Positions 27,601 through 34,852 of a stretch of DNA of 64,000 bases are shown here, in pieces; position 1 is the stretch's first letter, and each line of letters begins with the position of its first letter. The notes under the pieces are model-generated. The model had not been told where the DNA came from, ran no database searches, and worked only from the letters and a program-made list of their open reading frames with translations. Made by a program: the position numbers and the translations under genes. Source of the DNA: Corynebacterium kalidii (GTDB lineage: Bacteria > Actinomycetota > Actinomycetes > Mycobacteriales > Mycobacteriaceae); NCBI RefSeq assembly GCF_022869005.1, contig NZ_JALIEA010000017.1, positions 310,001-374,000 on the forward strand, in the 5' to 3' direction.

Positions 27601-28836
27601 CGAGGTCCCGGAACGTGCGGCGCCCGCGGTCTGCGCGGAGCGCATACGGGTGGACTGGACGTTCTCGGTCACCGCGGTCCACCGGGACACCTTCACCTGG
27701 ATCTCGGACTGGCTGGGGTCGTCCTTATCCAGGAGCCGGGTGTTCAGCAGCACCGCCGAGGGGGTCAGGCGACGGTGTACGGCGTTGTTGGCGTGGGCGT
27801 AGGTCACCGCGTCGGCGACCTGCGAGATGACCTCAACCTGTTGCGCGGCTGTCAGCACCAGCCCGGGGTACAGAAGATCCAGCGGTTCGAAACCGTCCGA
27901 GGGGCGGTAGATCAACGCCGGCGATTCGCCTGTACCCGGGGTCTCGGCGATCTCCAGGGCAAACGGGGCCTCGATACCCGGGTGCGACAACTCCTTGAGC
28001 AGCTCGTACTCCCGGCGGGCCAGGCTGTAGAGCCGGTTGGCAGTTACTCGGTCAGCTCCACGGGGGATGTCGGCGACCCGTACGATAGCCCGGTCCTTCT
28101 TCCCGGTCTTCGCCGCGGCGTCCCGGCGGTTGACCGCCTCCCAGACTTGGCGGTCCTCCTCGTCATCGAGATGCTTGTTCAGCAACCACGGGCCGGCGTG
28201 GGCGCGGCGTGTCCGGTACCCGGTGATCTCCTTGATCGCCGGGACCAGCACCCGCTCGGCGAAGCCCTGGTCCACGGGGGAGCGGAAACGACGGGGCTTC
28301 TCCGTGATCCGGTCACCGATACCAGGAAGGTTCGTCCGGTTCGTCCGACCGTCGATACCGAAGACGTTCTGCATGCCCTGGGCGGTGAAGTCTGTCCGGA
28401 TGTTCTCGCTGTGCAGGAACACCGACTCCTGTACCCACGGGGCGTCACCGTAGCTGGACGGGTACTCCGGGTGCTCGCGCAGGATGTTCTTCAGGATCGT
28501 GCCCAGGCGGGTGGCCAGCAGCTTCGCCTTGTAGTTCGCCGCGTTGAGCGGATTGCGGTAGTTGCTGCCACCGTTCCAGTCCGACCGCCAGTTGTGCTCG
28601 TTGCCCGTGAAGTGCCCGCTCCAGGACTTCAACTCGATGAGGTTGACCTGGGCGGGGGAGATCACCAGGGCATCGACCTCGAACCGGCGACCGTTGTCGC
28701 CCTGGAAGGTGAAGTTGGAGAACACGTAGTACGGCGCCTGGTCAGGCACCGCGCGAGCCAGATGTTCCAAGCCGTCCCGCTCATGGACGAATTCCGAGGG
28801 TGTGACCTCGATCCAGCGCTTCGAGGACTGCTCCAT
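24658..28836 (-). CDS. pglW: BREX type 2 serine/threonine kinase PglW
   Basis: 1392-aa first gene of the BREX operon. Residues about 35-130 form a NERD (nuclease-related) domain with RRFEVDALVISPAQ and LIELKSW, i.e. a D...ExK pattern. A first kinase-like domain (about 245-500) has HRRLTP where an active kinase has HRD, so it looks like a pseudokinase. A second kinase domain (about 555-830) has HRDIKPANLGL and FDFS, and is likely active, although DFG is DFS. The C-terminal 500 residues contain helical and winged regions I cannot name. PglW architecture in Streptomyces Pgl is kinase-based; the two-kinase plus NERD order agrees with it. Confidence 0.9.
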   Translation of the reverse strand: MEQSSKRWIEVTPSEFVHERDGLEHLARAVPDQAPYYVFSNFTFQGDNGRRFEVDALVISPAQVNLIELKSWSGHFTGNEHNWRSDWNGGSNYRNPLNAANYKAKLLATRLGTILKNILREHPEYPSSYGDAPWVQESVFLHSENIRTDFTAQGMQNVFGIDGRTNRTNLPGIGDRITEKPRRFRSPVDQGFAERVLVPAIKEITGYRTRRAHAGPWLLNKHLDDEEDRQVWEAVNRRDAAAKTGKKDRAIVRVADIPRGADRVTANRLYSLARREYELLKELSHPGIEAPFALEIAETPGTGESPALIYRPSDGFEPLDLLYPGLVLTAAQQVEVISQVADAVTYAHANNAVHRRLTPSAVLLNTRLLDKDDPSQSEIQVKVSRWTAVTENVQSTRMRSAQTAGAARSGTSSVSSVSTTFDEAAGFLPPEGFDGSGDRTLGDLFSVGALAFFIFSGGRQPATSRAELTRVLSRSGGLDLDSTDAEVEGHLRDLVLGVTAPSPVERLKTVKGSSNSGQKENPVKLFLGRLQGSTSARLVEEGDALHPKVGETLADRFEMLKQLGTGSTALGLLVNDTTVDARRVLKVARDESKVAELEREAESLGELATKLEGSPHRKHFVELLEPTLRLPFDRSALLLSFGGEFTLADQLQMGPLGAEQFWTHGEQLLTLLVALENTGLTHRDIKPANLGLKGKPSAKTLVLFDFSLAHRSLTETDLGTRPYLDPFLSSDAVPSRPHFDGYAERYSALVVLLQMATADYPRYGDDDGTAVELTDGHLALTPDDLPEVWPLAQREALTELFRVNLDRDVRGRAGSAQELLELFRSIRRRGSGAQAAATAPPADAGTSRSGVPAADPQTTSDVPLRSLKDLCEELIAYSGDKNTHERRLVSNILGVADKSPADPFDPPSVYATILDASPGKMPRLTASVEPLWRATPVLHRSLELLQGKLAATLRSMGGIATPEDLRPVVDELFPSEAVAVPTPGQTPAQNARRQLGVLRLMEMALSRRADGDGRIHLIRRQSGDATSSAAVAIALTDDPALTGLPAVLAESAYDVLAEAPHELVDAGTLNSTLSAAAVDYLGVTPAELQVSPSMLPQLAVGADAGLAVTATGDLYPVDMSTEALVRAVFPTASMKVPRSVLSNKVLRRFPEAVNRQLPAHPVLTDIVTALVPDMHYDASRKEFFRPQVPSASDELVTRHTNTYGRTVGLSDRPRAELPEADRKLLDSLETTLRDHNFRVVQVETGKVAATVALLDAHMQARHVDVGEVVLDELWHLFEETNQTDKFDLFLEADSPGHPLHAQLGQLIRLSAQKALTNALSQANGGQPVVLTHPSILASFGCLDLLSTWSQIGAQNAASVWLVTTDDAPSPTNAHAVDGVQLPLSSPDQVLSY

Positions 28837-28942
28837 GCGGCTGGGGCTCCTTCGGTGTCTGTCATGTGGCGGGTATGAACGTTCTCAGCCTACCGGTGCG
28901 GATGCCGCCATGTCCGAGCAGGCCAACTACAGGGGTGGTGCT

Positions 28943-29407
28943 CTACCCGTGTGCTGCGAGAGCCTCGTCCAAGGTCCAGATCCCCGTGTGCTTCAAGGTG
29001 CGGGTCGTGTAGATATCCCGTTCTGTGAGAATACAGAGGTCACCTGCGCCGACCTTGGCTTGAGCGTGATCAATATAGGAGCTTTTCGATCTTCCACCGG
29101 CGAGGAATCTCTCGAGGAAGCTTCTGTCCCAGTGGATCTCATGCAATGTCCAGGGCGCCTGTGAATCGACAACCATGCGGAGTAGGCGGTCCAAATTCTT
29201 AGCGGCAGTACGCCGCGCAGAGCCGTCGGCGACTTGCGCTATATGGTTCCCCGTTTCGATGACGGTGGTGATAGGGAGGATGAACTCGACCCCTCGGTCC
29301 ATCTTAGCGGCCATCGTCGCCCTGACTGATTCCTGGTGCTGGTCAAGTTTGGGCACGGGCACAATATTGCAGAGAATACCTGTGTCAATGAAATCGATCT
29401 GCGACAT
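28943..29407 (-). CDS. PIN-like nuclease, partner of the adjacent ATPase
   Basis: 154-aa protein that I read as a PIN-fold RNase. Four acidic residues in PIN order are present: Asp8 (FIDTGIL), Glu51 (VIETGNHI), Asp113 (YIDHAQ) and Asp123 (GAGDLCILTERD). The final strand pattern CILTERD followed by helix is also PIN-like. It begins only 3 bases after the stop of the ABC-type ATPase gene, so both are one operon and probably one effector system: ATPase sensor plus RNase. It is not next to an antitoxin-sized gene, so a VapC-type toxin-antitoxin pair is unlikely. The fold call is by motif reading only. Confidence 0.65.
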   Translation of the reverse strand: MSQIDFIDTGILCNIVPVPKLDQHQESVRATMAAKMDRGVEFILPITTVIETGNHIAQVADGSARRTAAKNLDRLLRMVVDSQAPWTLHEIHWDRSFLERFLAGGRSKSSYIDHAQAKVGAGDLCILTERDIYTTRTLKHTGIWTLDEALAAHG

Positions 29408-29410
29408 CTG

Positions 29411-30772
29411 CTACACCCCCAGGAAGCGACGGAACTCTGAATAGTCGGGCGTTTCGATGACGTCGTCGATAAGTTTCCCTGCGGTCACTGCGGCTCCCAG
29501 GGTTCCTTCCGCCAAGGCCCTGGCATACCCGGGAAGGTCGGTCAACCTGGTCAACTTGCTGAAACCGGAATCGGGGTCGCGATGGCAGACGATGATGCTC
29601 TGGTTCAGGGTTCCCTCTGCCGCATCGAGTAATGCAGGGCTGTGTGTCGTCGCCAACACCCGTGTTCCGGTTGCCTCGTAGCTGTCGCGTACCAGATCGA
29701 GAACCCGGCGTTCCTGTGAGGGATGGAGTCCGTTCTCCAGCTCCTCGAGGACCATGAGGACCCCTCCGACGTCGTCTGATTGCTTGGCGCCGGCAGTATC
29801 GTCGACATCGATGTCCAGCGAATCCCGTGACGACTTCAAGGCAGTAGCTATACCGAGAAAGCGTAGGAGTCCGTCACTCATCTCGCGGGCAGGGGTCTTT
29901 TCATCTGGATATCCCTGCGCCTCGCCGCGTGATTCTTCGAGTTGTAGCATGACGTCATCGAGCGACGAGGTGGCGAAGCTTATGTCGGTGATCCTGTCGT
30001 CGGCGACCTTTTTCGTGAGGTAAACCACATCGTGGAAGGCGACGGGATCCCGGACCTGTAGGCTTCTCAACGCTGCTGAGAGGTTCTCGCCTGTACGCCG
30101 AAGGTCGGTGTCTCGCGCCGGTACGAATTCGCGCATGAGATGGGGCACCGGATCGAGGTGGAATATCCCCCGCAGAGCCAGGGTCACGGTAGAGGCTGCG
30201 TGCAGGACAGCTTTTTCGGCGTTGGTCCTACCTGTCAATGCCAGGGGGAGTTGAGCCAGGACGAGTCGGCTATCCCGGAATGCCCGGGCGGGGTTCGATC
30301 CCCGCTTACCATTGAACACCTCGACGTTGATGACCGGCGCATCGTCCAGTGCATGTTGAGTCGAGTAGATCTGCGCTTCGCGACGAACCCTGTTCTTCTC
30401 CGTCCGCGCAGGACCGGTGAGCGATTCGGAGACGATACGCAGATCTGGTTCGGCCTGGACAGTGACGTCGAACCGGAATTCTTGGTCACCGCACGAGACC
30501 GTGCAGCCCAGATTGAACGATGACGCCCCGTGGGGGACACACCCGCGGGAACCTCCCCGGACCATTCCTCCTTCGCGCCGCCGACCGTCCAGAGCATCTG
30601 CAATGTCCTCACCATCCGCCAGGCGGGAGAGGACCTCGAGACCGTCCAAGGCATTGGACTTCCCCGAGCTGTTCCGTCCCGTCAGTAATGTGACGTCGTC
30701 AAGGGGGAGGACAGCATCCTTGAAAGACTTGAACGACGTCAGCCGAAGCTCGGTGATGTTGGAGGTGGTCAC
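29411..30772 (-). CDS. ABC/SMC-type AAA ATPase (OLD/AAA_15-like) of a two-gene nuclease system
   Basis: 453-aa ATPase of the AAA_15/AAA_21 class. Walker A is GRNSSGKSNAL (about 31-41), the ABC signature is in EMSDGLLRFLG, Walker B is GVLMVLEELENGLHPSQERR and the switch histidine is in ATTHSPALLDA. No TOPRIM nuclease domain follows, unlike OLD proteins; the nuclease function is presumably supplied by the downstream PIN-like gene. This resembles defence pairs where an ATPase holds or triggers a nuclease (PARIS, Septu), but the PIN partner differs from both. It lies between BREX pglW and the DUF2075 tandem on the same strand. Moderately lower GC than BREX. Confidence 0.75.
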   Translation of the reverse strand: MTTSNITELRLTSFKSFKDAVLPLDDVTLLTGRNSSGKSNALDGLEVLSRLADGEDIADALDGRRREGGMVRGGSRGCVPHGASSFNLGCTVSCGDQEFRFDVTVQAEPDLRIVSESLTGPARTEKNRVRREAQIYSTQHALDDAPVINVEVFNGKRGSNPARAFRDSRLVLAQLPLALTGRTNAEKAVLHAASTVTLALRGIFHLDPVPHLMREFVPARDTDLRRTGENLSAALRSLQVRDPVAFHDVVYLTKKVADDRITDISFATSSLDDVMLQLEESRGEAQGYPDEKTPAREMSDGLLRFLGIATALKSSRDSLDIDVDDTAGAKQSDDVGGVLMVLEELENGLHPSQERRVLDLVRDSYEATGTRVLATTHSPALLDAAEGTLNQSIIVCHRDPDSGFSKLTRLTDLPGYARALAEGTLGAAVTAGKLIDDVIETPDYSEFRRFLGV

Positions 30773-30861
30773 GGGGTCTCCATGTAAATTGAGTGGGCTG
30801 TTGCGCCGTGTGTCGAGCCTACCTGACCCGGGGGCGACGGGGACGGAGCTGACGGCAGGCC

Positions 30862-32664
30862 TTACTCCACCACCGGGAAGTACCTGCCCAGGTATTCTCT
30901 CAGCCCCGGGTCGACCGCATGGATGTACGTGCCGTGGACTCCGCGGGTCATGAGCACGTAGTAGATGTTCGTGATGAACTCGAGCAACATCTCGTCGGTG
31001 GTGGCCCGGCCGGCGAGCTTGTTGTTGCGCTTACCCGTCTTGTCCCGGTAGTCCTCCCGGCTGACGACCAGTTCTTCCTTTTCCAGGTCGTATTGAAGAT
31101 CCTTTCCGAAGATCACGCCCGCGAAGTTCAGGTCGTGTCCTTGGACGGTGTGGATCGATCCGGCCTCGTGAGGCGATTTCTGCGAGTTGATCCAGTCGGT
31201 GACCGTGGAGTTCCACCGCAGGTGGACGTCGTTGTCCAGGTGGATGTCGAACTTCTCCGGGGACTTCTTGCTCACCCAGTCCCACGCGTACCCGGCCACC
31301 ACCCGCGAGAGTCCGTGTACCTCGTTCTTCGCGCGGATCAGGTCCACGAGAACGCGGGGGTCGTCGACCAGACCGATCTCGTAGGGGCCGAAGTCCGCGC
31401 GGGCTTCCGGAGGATACGGGGAGAGCACCTGCTTGACGTAGTCGATGTAGTCGTTGCCCCCGATCGAGCGCATCTGCGAATGCAGTACGTACTCGCGCCG
31501 GTGGCCGGCATCCCGGGCGTCGATCAGGGCGCGCAGCACCGAGGTCGACAAGTCGATCGGTTTCACCGTCTGGGAGGTGTCGACCATCAGGATGGTGTTG
31601 TCGGAGCGTGCCCGGATCCAGTCGAGCTGTGACGCTTCCGGGCGCTGACCACCGAAGAGGGATTCGTTGATCTCCCGGAACTCCTTGGTCAGTGCGCCGA
31701 TGGACTGGGCGCCGAACTGGCTGAGACGGTGTGCCTCGTCGACCACGAGCAGGTCATAACGTTCGTCGTCGAGGGCGACTTCCCGTGGGCTACGCACCAT
31801 GTCGGCGGACAGCCCCGGCGTGGCGGCGAAGACGCGGGACAACGTCCTGCGCAGGTCCTGCATGGGGACGACCAGGCCGACCCGGCGGTTCCGGAACAAG
31901 GCACGGATGTCGTCGAGGAAGAAGTCCTCGAAGACCGACTCCCGCTTCTCGTCGAGGTCGTCGACGTCTGAGCCGAGATCGGACAGGAGCTTCATCAGGA
32001 AGGTGGCGACGATCGTCTTGCCCGTACCCGGGTCACCCTGCACCACGGCAACCTGGTTCCCGTCCGGTGGAGAGGCGAAGTCCTCCACCAGGCCGTCCAG
32101 GATGTCGCTGACCACCGACAGCTGATCCTCGTTGAGCGACTTGAAGGGCGAGTACTTGAACATCTCGGAGTTCTCGATCTCCCGGATCGACTTCGAGAAC
32201 ACGCCCCTGGCACGCAGCTCTTCGAAAATCTCCCGGAAGCGCAGCTGGTAGTACGGGCGGTTGTAGTAGTTCTTCTCCTGCTGCCCGGCGTTGCTGTTCA
32301 ACATCCGGTTCGATTCATCGCCTGAGCTGAGGTTGATCAGGAAGGACTCCAGGTCCAGACAGGCGGACTTGTTGAAGGTGTCGTCCACGATCACCTCGGC
32401 GACTTCCAGGTGTGACTTCGCGTCGTTCTTCAGATGGTCGCCGAACCGCTTGTCCATGTTCAGCGACTCCCCGACGTACACCTCGCCCTTGCCTCTCGGC
32501 GTGGTCGCGGGACGGTGCAACACGTACACCACCGGCCAGTCGTGCATCGTGGCATCGAGGTGCAGTTCGCAATGGCCGGCCGGGGAGAACTCGAAGGTCC
32601 TGATCTCGTAGGAGTGCCGGGTCAACGGCGATGCCGTCGACTGTGACGAAGTGGTGGAGGCCAT
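30862..32664 (-). CDS. DUF2075 helicase with N-terminal GIY-YIG nuclease
   Basis: 600-aa protein joining a GIY-YIG-type nuclease to a superfamily 1-like helicase. The N-terminus has VVYVLHRP and VYVGESLN (about 45-70), matching the two GIY-YIG strands, and KRFGDHL as the following helix. Walker A is GDPGTGKTIVA (about 210-220), Walker B YDLLVVDEAHRLSQFG near 308, and the C-terminal motifs IHTVQGHDLNFAGV and YYVLMTRGVHGTYI are typical of DUF2075. The start overlaps the stop of the upstream DUF2075 paralogue (TGATG). The pair are therefore co-translated. Likely defence proteins acting on foreign DNA or RNA; no published system name is assigned here. Confidence 0.78.
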   Translation of the reverse strand: MASTTSSQSTASPLTRHSYEIRTFEFSPAGHCELHLDATMHDWPVVYVLHRPATTPRGKGEVYVGESLNMDKRFGDHLKNDAKSHLEVAEVIVDDTFNKSACLDLESFLINLSSGDESNRMLNSNAGQQEKNYYNRPYYQLRFREIFEELRARGVFSKSIREIENSEMFKYSPFKSLNEDQLSVVSDILDGLVEDFASPPDGNQVAVVQGDPGTGKTIVATFLMKLLSDLGSDVDDLDEKRESVFEDFFLDDIRALFRNRRVGLVVPMQDLRRTLSRVFAATPGLSADMVRSPREVALDDERYDLLVVDEAHRLSQFGAQSIGALTKEFREINESLFGGQRPEASQLDWIRARSDNTILMVDTSQTVKPIDLSTSVLRALIDARDAGHRREYVLHSQMRSIGGNDYIDYVKQVLSPYPPEARADFGPYEIGLVDDPRVLVDLIRAKNEVHGLSRVVAGYAWDWVSKKSPEKFDIHLDNDVHLRWNSTVTDWINSQKSPHEAGSIHTVQGHDLNFAGVIFGKDLQYDLEKEELVVSREDYRDKTGKRNNKLAGRATTDEMLLEFITNIYYVLMTRGVHGTYIHAVDPGLREYLGRYFPVVE

Positions 32665-34676
32665 CAGGCGACCTCCCCGTTCTGCCCGCTGACCAGATGT
32701 TTCAGTGCATCCCGGGTCTGTCGGTCAGGGGAGTAGATCACCGTGCCCTGCATGCCGCGGGTGAGGAGCACCTTGTAGACGTGCCGGACAAGTACGTCGA
32801 ACTCGTCGTCGGTGAGGTCCTTCTTGGCTAGCCCAGGGTCGACGTTCCGGGTACGGACAGTCATGAAGCCGCCGTCGCGCCACACCAGGTCCGGGCCGAT
32901 GATCACCCCGGACCAGTCGTACTCGAACCCCTGGGCCGTGTAGATGCAGCCGATCTGTTCGAAGCCACCGCCTGCGGTCGCCCAGCGGAACCGCGGCGGC
33001 GCGTCGCCGACACGCCGGTCCTCCGGGTTGTTCCAGGGGCGCGACCAGTCACCGAGCTGAACATCGTCGACAAGCTCATGGTCGCCCTTCTTCGGCTTCG
33101 ACCAGCGCCAGCAGAACCCCGCCGACATCCGCGCGGAGTACCCCTGTGCCATCTTGTCGCGCAGCATCGACTCCATCTGCTGCGGGGAGTCTGCCACCGT
33201 CACCGAGATATGCGGGTCCGGTGGCAGGACGGGGGGATCCTCACCGTCGCTGGTGCGGCGGACGACACCCTGGACCCCCACGTAGTCGACGTCGTCGCGC
33301 AACGAACCATCGGTGGCACCGGTGTTGCCGGCGGGGGCGTCAGCACCGTCCTCGAGCTGCAACAGGTCTTCGACCCAGTTCGTGTAGGCGAGGCTGCCAC
33401 CGCACCGGAACTGTTCGCCCAGCTCGATGTGGATCACCTCCAGGCCCTTGTCCTCGGCGAAACGGGTGATCTCGTACAGGGACCCCAACTCGCCGGGACG
33501 TACGACCTGCTTCTCGTCCAGCAGGAACACCGGGACTCGGGCGACGTCGATGAGTTCGTCGAGCTGCGGACGTTTCCGCGCTCGGAGCCGGGCAGGGGAG
33601 TATCGGCTGGTGGAGGTCTCGCGGATGCGGTGCGACTCGTCGGCGATGAGCACGTCGAGTGCGTGCTTCTCCTCCTCCTGGAAGGAGTTGAAGTACTTGA
33701 ACAACTGCTGCGTCTCCCGGCTGCGGTGGCCGGCGACCTTGCGGAGCGTCTGCGTGAAGGCGTTGGATCCGGTGGCGTGCAGCACCCGTCGGCCGGCGCG
33801 TGCCAGTTCACCCAGCAGGGACAATGCCACGACAGACTTGCCGGAGCCTGGCCCGCCGGAGACCACGATGACCCGCTTGTGGTCGGCCTGGTGTGCTGCG
33901 GTCACCTGGTGAAGCACCAGACGGACGGCGTCGTGCTGCCGGTCGAGCAGGACGAACTCCTCGCGCTCGCGGATCTCCGCGGCCGCATGGGACAGCAGTT
34001 GCCGCGACGGGGCGAAACCGGTGTTCATCAGGTCGTCCGCGGGCACGGGGTCTCCCGTCGGGGCGAGCCGGGATGTGAGGAAGTCACTGAATGCGCCGAT
34101 GTCCGCGCCGGTGAACATCCGGGTCGCTGACTCAGGGACGGCGTCGGAGTGCACGGTCCACATGTCGTCGATGTCCCGGTGGGAGGACACGTTGTGCAGG
34201 TACGCGGCTCCGTGGACCCTCTCGGGATGGTCGGCGAGCACCGTGGCGAAGCCGGTGAGGTAGGAGCGGTAGTCGTCCACCTGCAGTACAGGGTGTGACC
34301 GAGGGGGACCGGGGGCTCCCGGTACCTCCACCAGTTCAGGGCTGCTTTCGAACAGGGATGCCCGGGACCATTGCTTGAGCTCGACGACCACGTACGACGG
34401 CTCACCTGTCGTCGGATGGGTGCCGGCGATGACCGCATCGACCCGCTTCGACGTCAACGGCAGCTGGTACTCCAGCAGGACCGGGACGGCACCGAGCCCC
34501 GCGCGGTCGAGCACGGAGGCGAGTGCCGGGATACTGGCGGCCCACGACCGCTGCTCCGCCGGGGACACCCGCCCGAGTCCGGTCGCGTGGGCGGACCTCG
34601 TCATGGCGTCAACGAGCGAGACAGGGTCGGCGACGGTGGTCAGGATGTCGGAACCCGTGGTCCGAAGCAGGGGCAC
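32664..34676 (-). CDS. DUF2075 helicase with N-terminal PD-(D/E)XK-like nuclease
   Basis: 670-aa paralogue of the following gene. The first 200 residues carry a PD-(D/E)XK-like core: Glu69, Asp80 (SKRVDAVIAG) and Glu99-x-Lys101 (VVVELKQW). The helicase part has Walker A GGPGSGKSVVALSLL near 274, Walker B VLIADESHRIRE near 342, and C-terminal motifs GCIYTAQGFEYDWSGVIIG and YKVLLTRGMQGTVIY. Its stop overlaps the next start (TGATG). The tandem of two related helicases with different nuclease heads suggests that they act together. It is divergent from the 1050-aa exonuclease protein, with about 175 bases of shared promoter region. Confidence 0.78.
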   Translation of the reverse strand: MPLLRTTGSDILTTVADPVSLVDAMTRSAHATGLGRVSPAEQRSWAASIPALASVLDRAGLGAVPVLLEYQLPLTSKRVDAVIAGTHPTTGEPSYVVVELKQWSRASLFESSPELVEVPGAPGPPRSHPVLQVDDYRSYLTGFATVLADHPERVHGAAYLHNVSSHRDIDDMWTVHSDAVPESATRMFTGADIGAFSDFLTSRLAPTGDPVPADDLMNTGFAPSRQLLSHAAAEIREREEFVLLDRQHDAVRLVLHQVTAAHQADHKRVIVVSGGPGSGKSVVALSLLGELARAGRRVLHATGSNAFTQTLRKVAGHRSRETQQLFKYFNSFQEEEKHALDVLIADESHRIRETSTSRYSPARLRARKRPQLDELIDVARVPVFLLDEKQVVRPGELGSLYEITRFAEDKGLEVIHIELGEQFRCGGSLAYTNWVEDLLQLEDGADAPAGNTGATDGSLRDDVDYVGVQGVVRRTSDGEDPPVLPPDPHISVTVADSPQQMESMLRDKMAQGYSARMSAGFCWRWSKPKKGDHELVDDVQLGDWSRPWNNPEDRRVGDAPPRFRWATAGGGFEQIGCIYTAQGFEYDWSGVIIGPDLVWRDGGFMTVRTRNVDPGLAKKDLTDDEFDVLVRHVYKVLLTRGMQGTVIYSPDRQTRDALKHLVSGQNGEVA

Positions 34677-34837
34677 AGCTTTCTCCAGGCAGCACGAAAT
34701 CTCGTGCGACGTGGAGGCCTGTCCCGGTGGAAGCCTGTCGGGTCGCTCTTACCCGGTTCACCCTACCGGAGGCTGGGAGTCCAGGCGTCGGACAACCACC
34801 GGGCCCGCAGATTCCGTTCCGTGTCCACCTCACCCGA

Positions 34838-34843
34838 TATAGT
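34838..34843 (+). promoter_or_regulatory. -10 element of the exonuclease-TerB-BRCT gene (near-leaderless)
   Basis: TATAGT lies 9 bases before the ATG at 34853. No ribosome site is present in the intervening ttcctcttg. This spacing is that of leaderless actinobacterial genes, in which transcription starts at or next to the start codon. The -35 region is poor. Confidence 0.45.
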
Positions 34844-34852
34844 TTCCTCTTG

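Noticed and set aside
34523..34852. Upstream extension of the exonuclease-TerB-BRCT frame
   Set aside because: It is antisense to the start of the DUF2075 gene, basic and low-complexity, and precedes the TATAGT promoter; the gene starts at 34853.
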